From positions 806,001 through 870,000 of the forward strand of contig NZ_CP009435.1 in the NCBI RefSeq assembly GCF_000960995.1: DNA of 64,000 nucleotides, in the 5' to 3' direction. Made by a program: the position numbers and the translations under genes. This document shows positions 33,574 through 42,003 of the stretch, one piece after another. Below the pieces are notes generated by a model that ran no database searches, was not told the DNA's origin, and saw nothing but the letters and a program-made list of their open reading frames with translations. The stretch's first letter is position 1. Each line of letters starts with the position of its first letter. This DNA is from Burkholderia glumae LMG 2196 = ATCC 33617. GTDB lineage: Bacteria > Pseudomonadota > Gammaproteobacteria > Burkholderiales > Burkholderiaceae.

Positions 33574-34968
33574 TCATACCAGCGTCCTCGGCCAGCACTC
33601 GATCGTCACGCGCGTGCCGGGCGCGGCGCCGCCGATGCGCAGCGTGAAGTCGTGGACGTTGAGCACCGTCGAGACGATGCTCAGGCCGAGCCCGGAGCCC
33701 GCCAGGTGGACCGTGCGGCGGCTGCGGTAGCGGTGCTGCAGCACCGCCTCGCGTTCGTCGGGCGCGATGCCGGGGCCGTCGTCGATCACCTCGATGCACG
33801 GCCCCGGCAGGCGCTGCCACAGCTCGAGCCGCACGCTGCCGCCCGCCGGCGAATACTTGATCGCGTTGTCGAGCAGATTGGTCAGCGCCTCGAACAGCAG
33901 CGCGCGATCGCCATGCACGGCGCTCACCTTCTCGGTGCGCACCTGGAAGCGGATCTCGCGGCTCTCGGCGAGCGGCTCGAACAGCTCGCCCACGTCGGTC
34001 ACGAGCGCCTCGAGATCGACCTCGGCGAAGCCGCCGCGGCGCTGCAGCGAGCCGATCTCGGCGATCCGCAGCATCGCGCGGAAGCGCCCGAGCAGCGCGT
34101 CGGTCTCGTTGCGGGCGCGCGAGACGAGGCTCGCGAGCGCCGCGTCGTCATAGGTGCCGGCGCGCTCGGCCGCGTGCGCGAGCAGCGTGTGGACATGCGC
34201 CAGCGGCGTGCGCAGGTCGTGGGCGATGCCGTCGCAGACGCCCTTCACCTCGTGCATCAGCCGCTCGACCTCGGCCAGCATGTGGTTGACGAGGTGCGAG
34301 AGCATGTCGATCTCGTCGCGCCCGCCCACCGGCAGGCGCTGGGCCAGGTCGCCGTGCGCGATGCGCTGCGTGACCTGGCGGATCGCCTTGATGCGCCGCA
34401 TCTGCCGCACGCTCAGCGCGAGCCCGCCGCCGAGCCCGCCGCCGAAGCAGAGCACGCCGCCCACGATCAGCACGTTGATGATCGCCTCGCGAATCCGCAG
34501 GATGTGCGTGAGGTCGCGCGCCAGCACCAGCCGGTCGCCGTTGGGACGCACCTTCGCCATCGCGCGCACCACCGGCGCCACCTCGTCGCCGGCGATCTTC
34601 AGCGTGTGCGAGAGGGTCTGGCCGCTGCGGTCGGTGGCGAGGCCCGCCGGGAATTCGAGCACGTCGCCCGCCAGGTGCCGGCCGTCCGGCGCGAACAGGC
34701 CGTAGTAGTTGGTGTGCATGCGCTCGTGTTCGAGGCGCCGGTGGATCGCGCCGGGCAGGTCGGCGTCGGCCATCGAATCGAAGTAGATCATCTGCCAGTC
34801 GATCACCACGTCCGTCTCCCGCTTCATGTCGTGCGTGATCTGCGTGGCGATCACGCCGAGCAGCACCATCACCGACAGCGAGAACATCACCGAGTAGAGG
34901 ACGAACAGCCGGAACGTGCTCGAATACCAGCGCGGCCCGGCGCACGCGCGGCTTGCCGGTTCAGTCAC
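33574..34968 (-). CDS. Sensor histidine kinase
   Basis: A 464-residue membrane kinase. Span 1 near residues 20-45, a periplasmic region of about 110 residues, span 2 (INVLIVGGVLCFGGGLGGGLAL), HAMP (about 180-235), H-box IAHDLRTPLAHV with His near 247, N-box LLDNAIKYS, G1 DDGPGIAP and G2 GSGLGLSIV. GTG start lies 10 bases after the stop of the OmpR regulator. The kinase phosphorylates the regulator encoded immediately upstream; the ligand is unknown, although the surrounding porin and small secreted-protein genes suggest an envelope signal. Confidence 0.95.
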   Translation of the reverse strand: MTEPASRACAGPRWYSSTFRLFVLYSVMFSLSVMVLLGVIATQITHDMKRETDVVIDWQMIYFDSMADADLPGAIHRRLEHERMHTNYYGLFAPDGRHLAGDVLEFPAGLATDRSGQTLSHTLKIAGDEVAPVVRAMAKVRPNGDRLVLARDLTHILRIREAIINVLIVGGVLCFGGGLGGGLALSVRQMRRIKAIRQVTQRIAHGDLAQRLPVGGRDEIDMLSHLVNHMLAEVERLMHEVKGVCDGIAHDLRTPLAHVHTLLAHAAERAGTYDDAALASLVSRARNETDALLGRFRAMLRIAEIGSLQRRGGFAEVDLEALVTDVGELFEPLAESREIRFQVRTEKVSAVHGDRALLFEALTNLLDNAIKYSPAGGSVRLELWQRLPGPCIEVIDDGPGIAPDEREAVLQHRYRSRRTVHLAGSGLGLSIVSTVLNVHDFTLRIGGAAPGTRVTIECWPRTLV

Positions 34969-34978
34969 GATCGGCCGC

Positions 34979-35656
34979 TCACGAAAGGATGTAGCCGGCG
35001 CCGCGCACGGTGCGGATCATCGGCGGCGCGTCGGGCGGATCGATCTTCCTGCGCAGGCGCCCCATGTGGACGTCGATCAGATTGGTGCCGGGATCGAAGT
35101 GATAGCCCCACACCGCCTCGAACAGCATGGTGCGCGTGATGGTCTGGCCGGCGTTGCGCATCATGTATTCGAGCACGCGGTATTCGGTGGGCAGCAGCGC
35201 GATCTCCGCGCCGTCGCGGGTGGCCTTGCGCGCGATCAGGTCGAGCGCGAGCGGGCCGACCTCGAGCGTGGTTTCCGACTGCGCGGGCGAGGCCTGGCTG
35301 CGCCGCAGCAGCACCTCGAGGCGCGCCGTCATCTCCTCGGGATCGAACGGCTTGGTCAGGTAGTCGTCGCCGCCGGCGCGCAGCCCGCGCACGCGTTCGT
35401 CCACGTCGCCGAGCGCGCTGAGCATCAGCACCGGCGTGCGCACGCCGATGCTGCGCATGGTGGTGACGATGGTCAGGCCGTCCACGCCCGGCAGCATCCG
35501 GTCGAGCGTGATCACGTCGTATTCGTCGCTGAGCGCGCGCGCCATGCCGTCGCGGCCGTTGGCCACCCATTCCACGGCGAAGCCACGGTCTTTCAGTTCT
35601 CCAACGATTTCATTCGCGGTGATTTCATCGTCTTCGATAGTAAGGACACGAAACAT
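34979..35656 (-). CDS. OmpR-family response regulator of the kinase operon
   Basis: A 225-residue regulator with a complete receiver (E8-D9-D10, phospho-acceptor D52 in VITLDRM, MLSALGD, DDYLTKPF) and winged-helix domain (LLPTEYRVLEYMMRNAGQTITRTML, TNLIDVHMGRLRRKI). MFRVLT is chosen as the start because a receiver normally begins there and GGGAC lies just upstream; the longer frame adds only low-complexity residues. First gene of the operon. Its promoter carries the dyad motif, suggesting autoregulation. A close paralogue sits at 20387-21061. Confidence 0.95.
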   Translation of the reverse strand: MFRVLTIEDDEITANEIVGELKDRGFAVEWVANGRDGMARALSDEYDVITLDRMLPGVDGLTIVTTMRSIGVRTPVLMLSALGDVDERVRGLRAGGDDYLTKPFDPEEMTARLEVLLRRSQASPAQSETTLEVGPLALDLIARKATRDGAEIALLPTEYRVLEYMMRNAGQTITRTMLFEAVWGYHFDPGTNLIDVHMGRLRRKIDPPDAPPMIRTVRGAGYILS

Positions 35657-35775
35657 TGTCGTCCCGCCGGCCGCGAGCGGAGGCGGCACCGGCGATGCGT
35701 GTTGGAAAGAGGGCAATGTTGCCATATCGGCCTGGGCGGTGAGCGGCCGTCCTGCGGGCGGACAGCCATTCGCGC

Positions 35776-35830
35776 AGGCTACACGCGCGTGCGTGGCGCA
35801 GGCGCATCGGTTTCATTAAACATTCTTCAT
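35776..35830 (-). promoter_or_regulatory. Dyad site plus -10 for the two-component operon
   Basis: Minus strand: ATGAAGAATGTTTAAT (35830-35815), 33-base spacer, TAGCCT (35781-35776). Same spacing and the same -10 hexamer as the site before the 36458 gene. One base of the right half differs (TTTAAT). Placement implies autoregulation. Confidence 0.6.
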
Positions 35831-35905
35831 CCAGAACGCACGGCGCCCTGCCGCGCCCGCTTCGTCAGCGCGGCGCGCGCCGGCGCGTGGCCGCGCCGGT
35901 GCGCG

Positions 35906-36151
35906 TCAGGTCGGCCGATGGGCCGCGCCGGCCTCGTGGACGGCCGGCTTCAGCGCGACGTTGCGTCGCACCTCGGCGAGCGCGCGCCGGCGTGCCTCGT
36001 CGATCGCCCGATATTGGCGCTCGGCCCGCGCGTGATCGAGCACCACGTCGGCGACCGGCCCGCCGCCGCCCTGCACCTTCGCGCCGGCCAGCGTGCTGGC
36101 CAGCAGCGCGACGGCGGCCAGTGCCGCCGATCCGATCATGCGCCGCTTCAC
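35906..36151 (-). CDS. Small secreted protein, unknown
   Basis: An 81-residue protein beginning with GTG and an AGGAG six bases upstream. Residues 1-27 form a signal peptide (MIGSAALAAVALLASTLAGA); the mature part is basic and helical (RAERQYRAIDEARRRALAEVRRNVALKP). It is encoded next to the two-component operon and divergent from a DUF4148-type gene. Not assigned to a family; its promoter appears to carry the dyad site. Confidence 0.65.
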   Translation of the reverse strand: MKRRMIGSAALAAVALLASTLAGAKVQGGGGPVADVVLDHARAERQYRAIDEARRRALAEVRRNVALKPAVHEAGAAHRPT

Positions 36152-36224
36152 GTTCGTCTCCTCATGCCGTCTCCTGCGTGTCGTGGTCCGATGCCGGCCG
36201 AGCCGCGCCCGATCCATGCGCAGC

Positions 36225-36279
36225 ACGATACGCCAGTGCAGCTGAAGAAACGCTGGCGGCGAGGTGAAGGAATTTTCAG
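36225..36279 (-). promoter_or_regulatory. Dyad site plus -10 for the 35906-36151 gene
   Basis: Minus strand: CTGAA-AATTC-CTTCAC (36279-36264), 33-base spacer, TATCGT (36230-36225). The outer bases are diverged but geometry is the same as in the other sites. It is part of the 306-base divergent gap 36152-36457, which holds no further gene. Confidence 0.5.
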
Positions 36280-36316
36280 CACGGCCCCACGCGCAAGGCC
36301 CGCTCAGCCGGCGCGG

Positions 36317-36371
36317 ATGAAGGAAGTTTCATGCACGCTCCACCGTTTCGACAGGCGCGCTCCACTAGCCT
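36317..36371 (+). promoter_or_regulatory. Dyad site plus -10 for the second DUF4148-type gene
   Basis: ATGAAGGAAGTTTCAT (36317-36332), 33-base spacer, TAGCCT (36366-36371). The dyad shares its arms and GG with the site at 32056-32071 and its -10 with the two-component operon. Confidence 0.6.
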
Positions 36372-36457
36372 GCGTTGCGTGATCCCGGCGCGACCGGCGT
36401 GCCGGATCGAACCACCTTGCCGGCCCGAGGCCGGCGCAACCCGGAAAGGAGCGACCC

Positions 36458-36790
36458 ATGAAACCCGCGAAGACCCTGAAGCATGCCGTGCTGTGCGCTG
36501 GCCTGATGGCCGCCGGCCTTGCCGCGAACGCGGCCCCGCTGACGCCGCAGCAGTGCGGCGACTATCCGTTCGTGAAGAGCTCGGCGCCCGTCACGCACCG
36601 GCAGATCGTCAACGAGCTGTCGGAGCTCGAATCAGTGGGCTACCAGCCCTCGGCCGGCGACGACAGCAGCTATCCCGACGACTACGACACCGCCGAGCAG
36701 AAGCTGATGCGCAAGTATCGGCGCGACTGCCTGGCCCGCCACACGGCCGCGGCCGATACCGGCGCGCCGGGGGCGCCGCGCGTGCAGTGA
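36458..36790 (+). CDS. DUF4148-like small secreted protein
   Basis: A 110-residue protein with signal peptide MKPAKTLKHAVLCAGLMAAGLAANA and a segment THRQIVNELSELESVGYQPSAGDDSSYPDDYDTAEQKL (written here only as landmarks: RQIVNELSELESVGYQP and YPDDYDTAEQKL) characteristic of DUF4148. Two mature cysteines (CGDYPF and RRDCLARH) could form a disulfide. AAAGGAG precedes the ATG. Periplasmic; function unknown. Confidence 0.82.
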   Translation: MKPAKTLKHAVLCAGLMAAGLAANAAPLTPQQCGDYPFVKSSAPVTHRQIVNELSELESVGYQPSAGDDSSYPDDYDTAEQKLMRKYRRDCLARHTAAADTGAPGAPRVQ

Positions 36791-36848
36791 CGGCGCGGCC
36801 GCCGTGCGCCGGGGAACCGGGCCGCGACGCGCGCGGCCCGCCGTGATC

Positions 36849-36873
36849 GGCGCGGCCGCGGCTTGGCCGCGCC
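36849..36873 (-). terminator. Hairpin immediately after gor
   Basis: A perfect 9-bp GC stem (36849-36857 with 36865-36873, 7-base loop) abuts the gor stop codon. No T-run. It lies between convergent genes, so it could serve both. Confidence 0.45.
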
Positions 36874-38235
36874 TCAGGCCGGGTCCGGCGCCTTGGTGCG
36901 CAGCGTGACGAATTCCTCGGCCGCGCTCGGATGGATGCCGATCGTCTCGTCGAACTGCGCCTTGGTCGCGCCCATTCGCACCGCGATCGCGATGCCCTGG
37001 ATCGTCTCGGCCGCGTCCGGCCCGATCATGTGCGCACCCACCACGCGCTGCGAGTCGCGCACCACCACCAGCTTCATGAAGATCTTCTCGTCGCGTCCGC
37101 TCAGCGTGTGCTTGAGCGCGCGAAACGAGGTCTGGTAGATGTCCACCGCGCCGTACTGCGCGCGCGCCTCGTGCTCGGCCAGGCCCACCGTGGCGAGTTC
37201 GGGCTGGCTGAACACGGCCGACGGGATCGCACGGTGGTCGGCCTCGGTGCGCCGCCCGCCGAACAGGTTCGCGGCCAGCAGCGCGCCGTCGCGGGTGGCC
37301 ACCGGGGTGAGCTGCGGGCGCGAGGTGACGTCGCCGATCGCATGGATCGAGGGCACGTTGGTGGCCGAATACGCGTCCACGCGGATCGCGCCGCCCGCCT
37401 CGCACTCGACGCCGACGTTCTCGAGGCCGAGCCCGGCGGTGTTCGGATGGCGGCCGGTGGCGTAGAGCACGGCGTCGTAGGGGCCGTGCGGCGTGCCGTT
37501 GACGTCGAGCGTGAGCGCACCGTCCGTGCCGCGCTCGATCGCGCGCACCTTGGCGTGGGTGTGGATCGCCACGCCGCGCTTGACCATTTCCTCGTGCAGC
37601 ACGCGGCGCAGGTCATCGTCGAAGTGGCGCAGGATCTCCTCGCCGCGATAGAACAGATCCACCTGCGAGCCGAGCCCGTTGAAGATGCCGGCGAACTCCA
37701 CCGCGATGTAGCCGCCGCCCACCACCGCCACGCGCCCGGGCAGCTCGGGCAGATCGAGCGCCTCGCGCGAGGTGATCGCGTGCTCGATGCCGGGAATCTC
37801 GGGCAGCGTCGGCCATGAGCCGGTGGCCACGCCGATGTGCCTGGCGCTGACGCGCTGAGCGTCGATCTCGACCGTGTGGGCGTCGACGATCGTCGCGCGG
37901 CCCTCGTGAAGCGTCACGCCGGCGTCGGTCAGCAGCTTCACGTAGAGGCCGGAGAGCCGGCCGATCTCGCGGTCCTTCGCGGCGATCAGCGTCGGCCAGG
38001 AGAACTCGCCGGGGCCGAAGCGCCAGCCGAAGCCGGCCGCGTCCTCGACCTCGCCGCGGTAGTGCGAGGCGTAGACCAGCAGCTTCTTCGGGATGCAGCC
38101 GCGCAGCACGCAGGTGCCGCCGATGCGCTCCGCCTCGGCGATGCCCACGCGCGCGCCGAGCGAGGCCGAAATCCGGGCGAGCCGAACGCCGCCCGAGCCC
38201 GCGCCGATCACGAAAAGATCATAGTCGTATTCCAT
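36874..38235 (-). CDS. gor: Glutathione-disulfide reductase
   Basis: A 453-residue flavoprotein that reduces oxidised glutathione with NADPH. FAD-binding IGAGSGGVRLARISASLGARV at the N-terminus, redox-active disulfide in GTCVLRGCIPKK (Cys near 42 and 47), NAD(P)-binding AVVGGGYIAVEFAGIFNGLG near 175, second FAD motif IHAIGDVTSRPQLTPVA and the C-terminal catalytic His in IGIHPSAAEEFVTL. The start MEYDYDLFVIGAG is normal; the frame stays open far upstream by chance. Confidence 0.95.
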   Translation of the reverse strand: MEYDYDLFVIGAGSGGVRLARISASLGARVGIAEAERIGGTCVLRGCIPKKLLVYASHYRGEVEDAAGFGWRFGPGEFSWPTLIAAKDREIGRLSGLYVKLLTDAGVTLHEGRATIVDAHTVEIDAQRVSARHIGVATGSWPTLPEIPGIEHAITSREALDLPELPGRVAVVGGGYIAVEFAGIFNGLGSQVDLFYRGEEILRHFDDDLRRVLHEEMVKRGVAIHTHAKVRAIERGTDGALTLDVNGTPHGPYDAVLYATGRHPNTAGLGLENVGVECEAGGAIRVDAYSATNVPSIHAIGDVTSRPQLTPVATRDGALLAANLFGGRRTEADHRAIPSAVFSQPELATVGLAEHEARAQYGAVDIYQTSFRALKHTLSGRDEKIFMKLVVVRDSQRVVGAHMIGPDAAETIQGIAIAVRMGATKAQFDETIGIHPSAAEEFVTLRTKAPDPA

Positions 38236-38525
38236 CGCTGCGCTCCGCCGGATTGTCGATGACGAACCATAGCAAGTTTTGCCGGCGCGCGTGATGCGCG
38301 GCGCCGGCCCGGCGGCCGGCGGGCCGGCGGCCGGCTTTGGAGGCCGGCTTTGGAGGCCGCTGCGCGGGCCAAAGCGCGGGGCCGGTTGCAGCGCCGTAAA
38401 CGGCGCCGCCCCGGCCGGCGCGGCGAACCGCGCGGGACCGGGGCGGGGCAGGCGGCGCGCCGGCCAGCCGGCGGACGGCATGGCGCGGTGCGAGCCGGGA
38501 TGAGCCGGGGCGAGCCCGGCGCGCG

Positions 38526-39656
38526 TCAGAAGATGTTGCGCAGGCCGATCGAGACGCCGGTCTGGTTGTTGCGGCCCGGCAGCTCGACCTGGGCCGCGCC
38601 GTTCGCCTTGTTGAAGTCCACCGTGCCGTAGATCTCGGTGCGCTTGGACAGCGCGTATTCGGCCAGGCCCACGATCGCGTAGCGGTTGCCCGAGCCGAGC
38701 ACGCCCGACGAGACGGTGGCGTTGCGCGAGTGGTCGTAGTAGAACGCGCCCGTCAGCGTCACCGTCGGGCTCGCCTGCCAGCTCACGCCGGCGTAGGGGC
38801 CGTCGTCGATCCGGCCGGTGCCCTTCAGCGAGCTGATGCCCGGCACGACCGCCTGCTGCGCGAGCGTCGCATCGACGAAACCGGTGTCGTCCTTCGAGCG
38901 CAGGTAGCCGGCGTAGAGCTTGACCGTGCTGAACGCGTAGACCGCGCCGGCGTGGTAGATGGTCTGCTTGCGGCTCGAGTTGTCGCTGTTCTGCTGCATG
39001 CCGGCCTCGACGTTGAGCGGGCCGAACGCGTAGGCGACCGTGAAGCCGTACATATTGCCCGCGCCGACGTGGCCCGGCACCTGGCCCGAGAAGCCGTTCG
39101 CGCCGGTCGAGGTGGAATCGGTGCCGAACGAGTACATCGCGCCGAGCGACAGGCCGCCGAACTTGCCGTTGTACTTGACCGCGTTGTCGGCATACAGGCC
39201 CGCGCCGAGCGCCACCGGCAGCCATGCGTTCTCGAAGTAGTTGCCGACCGTGAGCGGATCGAAGGTATCGGCCAGCAGATCGAACAGCAGCGTCTTCTGG
39301 CGGCCCAGCGTGACGGTGCCGTACTGGCTCGACAGGCCCACGTAGGCCGCGCGGTTGAACAGCCGCGAGCCGCCCGCCATCGAGCCGTCCTGCAGGTTCA
39401 CGCCGCTTTCGAGGTTGAAGATCGCCTTCATGCCGCCGCCCAGGTCCTCGACGCCCTTCAGCGCGAAGCGGCTGTTGGTGATCGCGCCGTTGGTCATGTA
39501 CAGGCGGTTGTCGTTGTTCGCGTTCGAGTTCGTCAGGTAGCGCAGGCTGACGTCGGCCACGCCCCACAGCGTCACCGAGCTTTGTGCGTGCGCCTGGGTG
39601 CCGGCGAACGCGAGCATCATGCCCCCCACCACTCCCGCGATTCTGGTCTGCTTCAT
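38526..39656 (-). CDS. Outer-membrane porin
   Basis: A 376-residue porin of the same family as the one at 30741 but clearly different in sequence. Signal peptide ending TQAHAQ, SSVTLWGVADVSLRYLTNS, ALKGVEDLGGGMKAIFNLESG, VTLGRQ and a terminal Phe (GLRNIF). A GGGATCG ribosome site precedes the ATG. The 290 bases to gor downstream are extremely GC-rich and contain nothing I could identify beyond imperfect GC stems. Confidence 0.95.
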   Translation of the reverse strand: MKQTRIAGVVGGMMLAFAGTQAHAQSSVTLWGVADVSLRYLTNSNANNDNRLYMTNGAITNSRFALKGVEDLGGGMKAIFNLESGVNLQDGSMAGGSRLFNRAAYVGLSSQYGTVTLGRQKTLLFDLLADTFDPLTVGNYFENAWLPVALGAGLYADNAVKYNGKFGGLSLGAMYSFGTDSTSTGANGFSGQVPGHVGAGNMYGFTVAYAFGPLNVEAGMQQNSDNSSRKQTIYHAGAVYAFSTVKLYAGYLRSKDDTGFVDATLAQQAVVPGISSLKGTGRIDDGPYAGVSWQASPTVTLTGAFYYDHSRNATVSSGVLGSGNRYAIVGLAEYALSKRTEIYGTVDFNKANGAAQVELPGRNNQTGVSIGLRNIF

Positions 39657-39755
39657 GAGCGATCCCTTTTCTTTTCGTTGACGGTATCTGTTGTGTCCGG
39701 CCGCGACGGCGTCCGGATGCGCGTCGCGCGCCTCTGGCGCGGACGGCGTGGGCGC

Positions 39756-39783
39756 ATCATAAGGTCGCGTCTGTAAGGAACAA
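39756..39783 (-). promoter_or_regulatory. Candidate promoter of the second porin
   Basis: Minus strand TTGTTC (39783-39778), 16 bases, TATGAT (39761-39756). The -10 matches five of six. It abuts the T-run of the upstream terminator, so the -35 overlaps that tract. Leader about 90 bases. Confidence 0.4.
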
Positions 39784-39814
39784 AAAACAATCGCGCCGAA
39801 GCGCACGCGATTGT
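39782..39814 (-). terminator. Intrinsic terminator of the chromate-transporter operon
   Basis: Minus strand: 9-bp perfect stem (39814-39806 with 39795-39787), 10-base loop, followed by a run of T (complement of the A-run at 39782-39787). It lies 80 bases after the stop of the downstream transporter half. Confidence 0.8.
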
Positions 39815-39893
39815 CGCCAACACGCAACGATAGGGAATGCTGCGGATTGCGGCGGGCGCGCCGCGCCGCGTTGCTGCGGTGCGGCGCGCGCCG

Positions 39894-40421
39894 CTACAGC
39901 CAGGCGCCGGCCAGCCCGGCCAGCGCGCCGCCGGCCAGCAGCCAGAGCGGATGCAGGCGCGTGCGCCAGGCCAGCGCCGCGCATGCGGCGGTGATGCCCC
40001 ACTGCAGCGCCGAACGGTTCGAGGCCTGCGAGATCAGCAGCGCGCTCGCGGCCACCAGGCCCGCGGTGACGGGCATCATGCCCTGCTGCACGTAGCGGCG
40101 CCACGGCCGGTCGCGAAAGCGCTCCCAGCCGTGCAGCACCAGCATCGTGACCGCCGAGGACGGCCCGAATTTCGCGAGCGACGCCACCAGCAGCCCGGCC
40201 CAGCCGGCCACGTGCCAGCCCACCAGCGGCACGACCATCATGTTCGGCCCGGGCGCGGCCTGCGCCAGCGCGAACAGCGCCGTGAACTCGGTGGCGGGCA
40301 TCCAGTGGTGGATCTCCACCACCTGCCGCTGCATCTCGGGCAGGATCGTGTTGCCGCCGCCGAACGCGAGCAGCGACAGTTGCGAGAAGATCGCGGCCAG
40401 CGCGACGAGCGTGCCGTTCAT
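39894..40421 (-). CDS. Chromate transporter (CHR family), second half-size subunit
   Basis: A 175-residue half-length CHR protein with about five or six membrane spans. FGGGNTILPEMQRQVVE near the N-terminus and LAQAAPGPNMMVVPLVGW are the CHR-family motifs. Its ATG overlaps the stop of the other half (ATGA), as usual for two-gene short-chain CHR pairs, which form antiparallel dimers. May export chromate or another oxyanion; real substrate uncertain. Confidence 0.9.
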   Translation of the reverse strand: MNGTLVALAAIFSQLSLLAFGGGNTILPEMQRQVVEIHHWMPATEFTALFALAQAAPGPNMMVVPLVGWHVAGWAGLLVASLAKFGPSSAVTMLVLHGWERFRDRPWRRYVQQGMMPVTAGLVAASALLISQASNRSALQWGITAACAALAWRTRLHPLWLLAGGALAGLAGAWL

Positions 40422-41002
40422 CGCCGGCCTCCGGCGGGCAGCGTGCGTGCGCGCGAGGCGAGCCAGATGCTCAGCGGCGTGAGCACCAGCATGGTGGCGA
40501 GCAGCGGCAGCCGCGCCACGGCGATCGCCGCGAACGCGAGCAGCGCCACGCCGGCCGCGGCCGGCGCCTGCCGCAGCGGCCGCGCGACCTTCACCGCCAT
40601 CGCGATCAGGAGGCCGGCCGCGGCCGCGGCGAGCCCGCCGAACAGGTGCTGCACGCGCGGGTCGCCCTGCGTCCTCGCGTAGATCACGCCGAGCCCGACC
40701 ACCACCAGCGTCGGCCCCGCGATCAGCCCGAGCAGCCCGGCGAGCGCGCCCGGCACGCCGCGAAAGCGCATTCCCACGGCCACCGACAGGTTGATCACGT
40801 TGCCGCCCGGCAGGAACTGGCAGAGGCCGAGCAGATCGGTGAACTCCTCGGGCGTGAGCCAGCGGCGCTCCTCCACCAGGGCGCGGCGCGCGAACGGCAG
40901 CGCGCCGCCGAACGACACGAGCCCGAGCCCGAGAAAGCCGACAAACAGCTCGCCGATGCCGACCGCGCGGCGCGCCTCGGCATGCGTGAGGGGAGATGAC
41001 AT
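40418..41002 (-). CDS. Chromate transporter (CHR family), first half-size subunit
   Basis: A 194-residue half-length CHR protein: GLVSFGGALPFARRALVEERRWLTPEEFTDLL and LCQFLPGGNVINLSV are the N-terminal motifs, followed by five or six hydrophobic segments. AAGGA lies five bases before the ATG. It is divergent from a LysR regulator with a clear palindrome between them, and overlaps the second subunit gene. Confidence 0.9.
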   Translation of the reverse strand: MSSPLTHAEARRAVGIGELFVGFLGLGLVSFGGALPFARRALVEERRWLTPEEFTDLLGLCQFLPGGNVINLSVAVGMRFRGVPGALAGLLGLIAGPTLVVVGLGVIYARTQGDPRVQHLFGGLAAAAAGLLIAMAVKVARPLRQAPAAAGVALLAFAAIAVARLPLLATMLVLTPLSIWLASRARTLPAGGRR

Positions 41003-41083
41003 GGAAATCCTTGGTGAAGTGGCCGATGCGCCGAGACTACGCCGGTCGGGGACGCCGGCAAAACGATTTTTCGGCGCGCGCCT

Positions 41084-41100
41084 TGTGAGCTAAACTCACA
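41084..41100. promoter_or_regulatory. LysR-type operator in the divergent chr/LysR region
   Basis: TGTGAG-CTAAA-CTCACA is a perfect 6-5-6 inverted repeat containing the T-N11-A pattern of LysR binding sites. It ends three bases before the LysR ATG, a position suited to autorepression and control of the divergent transporter genes. Confidence 0.6.
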
Positions 41101-41103
41101 TGC

Positions 41104-41982
41104 ATGACCCGCCTCCTGCCCCCGTTCCCGGCGCTGCGTGCCTTCGAGGCCGCCGCTCGCCATGAAAGCTTCAGCGCCGCCGGCGACGAGCTGCATGTGA
41201 CCCACGGTGCGATCAGCCGCCAGGTGGCGGCGCTCGAGGCCTGGCTCGGCCGGCCGGTGTTCCAGCGCCACGGCAAGCGCGTGCGGCTGACCGAGGACGG
41301 GCGCCGCTATCTGGCCTCGGTGTCCGCCGCGTTCGAGCAGATCGCCACCGCCACCGCGCGCATGCGCGACACCGCGCCCGAGCACGTGCTGCGCATCAAC
41401 GCGCAGTCGACCATCGCGATGAAATGGCTGCTGCCGCGGCTGTCGCGGTTCCAGCGCGACATGCCCAACGTCGAGCTGAAGCTGTCCACCTCGAGCGCGC
41501 CGCTCGACCAGCTCGACGGCCAGTTCGACGTGGCGATCCGCAGCGGCCCGGGCCACTGGCCGAACCGCGCCACCGGCCACTTCCTCGACGAGACGCTGCT
41601 GCCGGTGTGCAGCCCGGCGCTCCTCAAGCGCATGCCGATCGCGCAGGCCGACGACCTGTCGCGCCACGTGCTGCTGCACTCCGACACGCGGCCCACCGCG
41701 TGGCGCGACTGGTTCGCGGCGGCCGGCACGCCGCTGCGGGCCCGCAAGAAGCAGTCGTTCGATCATTTCTACCTGGCGCTGCAGGCGGCCGTGGACGGGC
41801 TCGGCGTGGCGCTCGGCCCGCTGCCGCTGATCGACGACGAACTCGCGGGCGGCCGGCTCGTGCTGCCGCTCGACGGCCCGCGCATCGCCTCGCGCCGCTA
41901 CTGGTGGATCGCCGCGCGCGAGGCCGCGCCGCCCGTCGTGCAGTTCTGCGCCTGGCTCGACGCGCAGGCGCGGCGCGCCTGA
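41104..41982 (+). CDS. LysR-family regulator (GcvA-like), divergent from CHR transporter
   Basis: A 292-residue LysR regulator with the GcvA-type start LPPFPALRAFEAAARHESFSAAGDELHVTHGAISRQV and LTEDGRRYL, then a substrate-binding domain (MKWLLPRLSRFQRDMPNVEL, DVAIRSGPGHW). It probably regulates the divergently encoded chromate-transporter pair through the palindrome overlapping its own translation start region. Confidence 0.93.
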   Translation: MTRLLPPFPALRAFEAAARHESFSAAGDELHVTHGAISRQVAALEAWLGRPVFQRHGKRVRLTEDGRRYLASVSAAFEQIATATARMRDTAPEHVLRINAQSTIAMKWLLPRLSRFQRDMPNVELKLSTSSAPLDQLDGQFDVAIRSGPGHWPNRATGHFLDETLLPVCSPALLKRMPIAQADDLSRHVLLHSDTRPTAWRDWFAAAGTPLRARKKQSFDHFYLALQAAVDGLGVALGPLPLIDDELAGGRLVLPLDGPRIASRRYWWIAAREAAPPVVQFCAWLDAQARRA

Positions 41983-42003
41983 GCGGCCGCCGGCCGCGCC
42001 GGC

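Noticed and set aside
36874..39567. An 897-codon frame joining glutathione reductase to sequence overlapping the second porin
   Set aside because: Only the part from MEYDYDLFVIGAG is gor-like; the rest is an out-of-frame shadow of the porin gene plus GC-rich spacer. Not a fusion.
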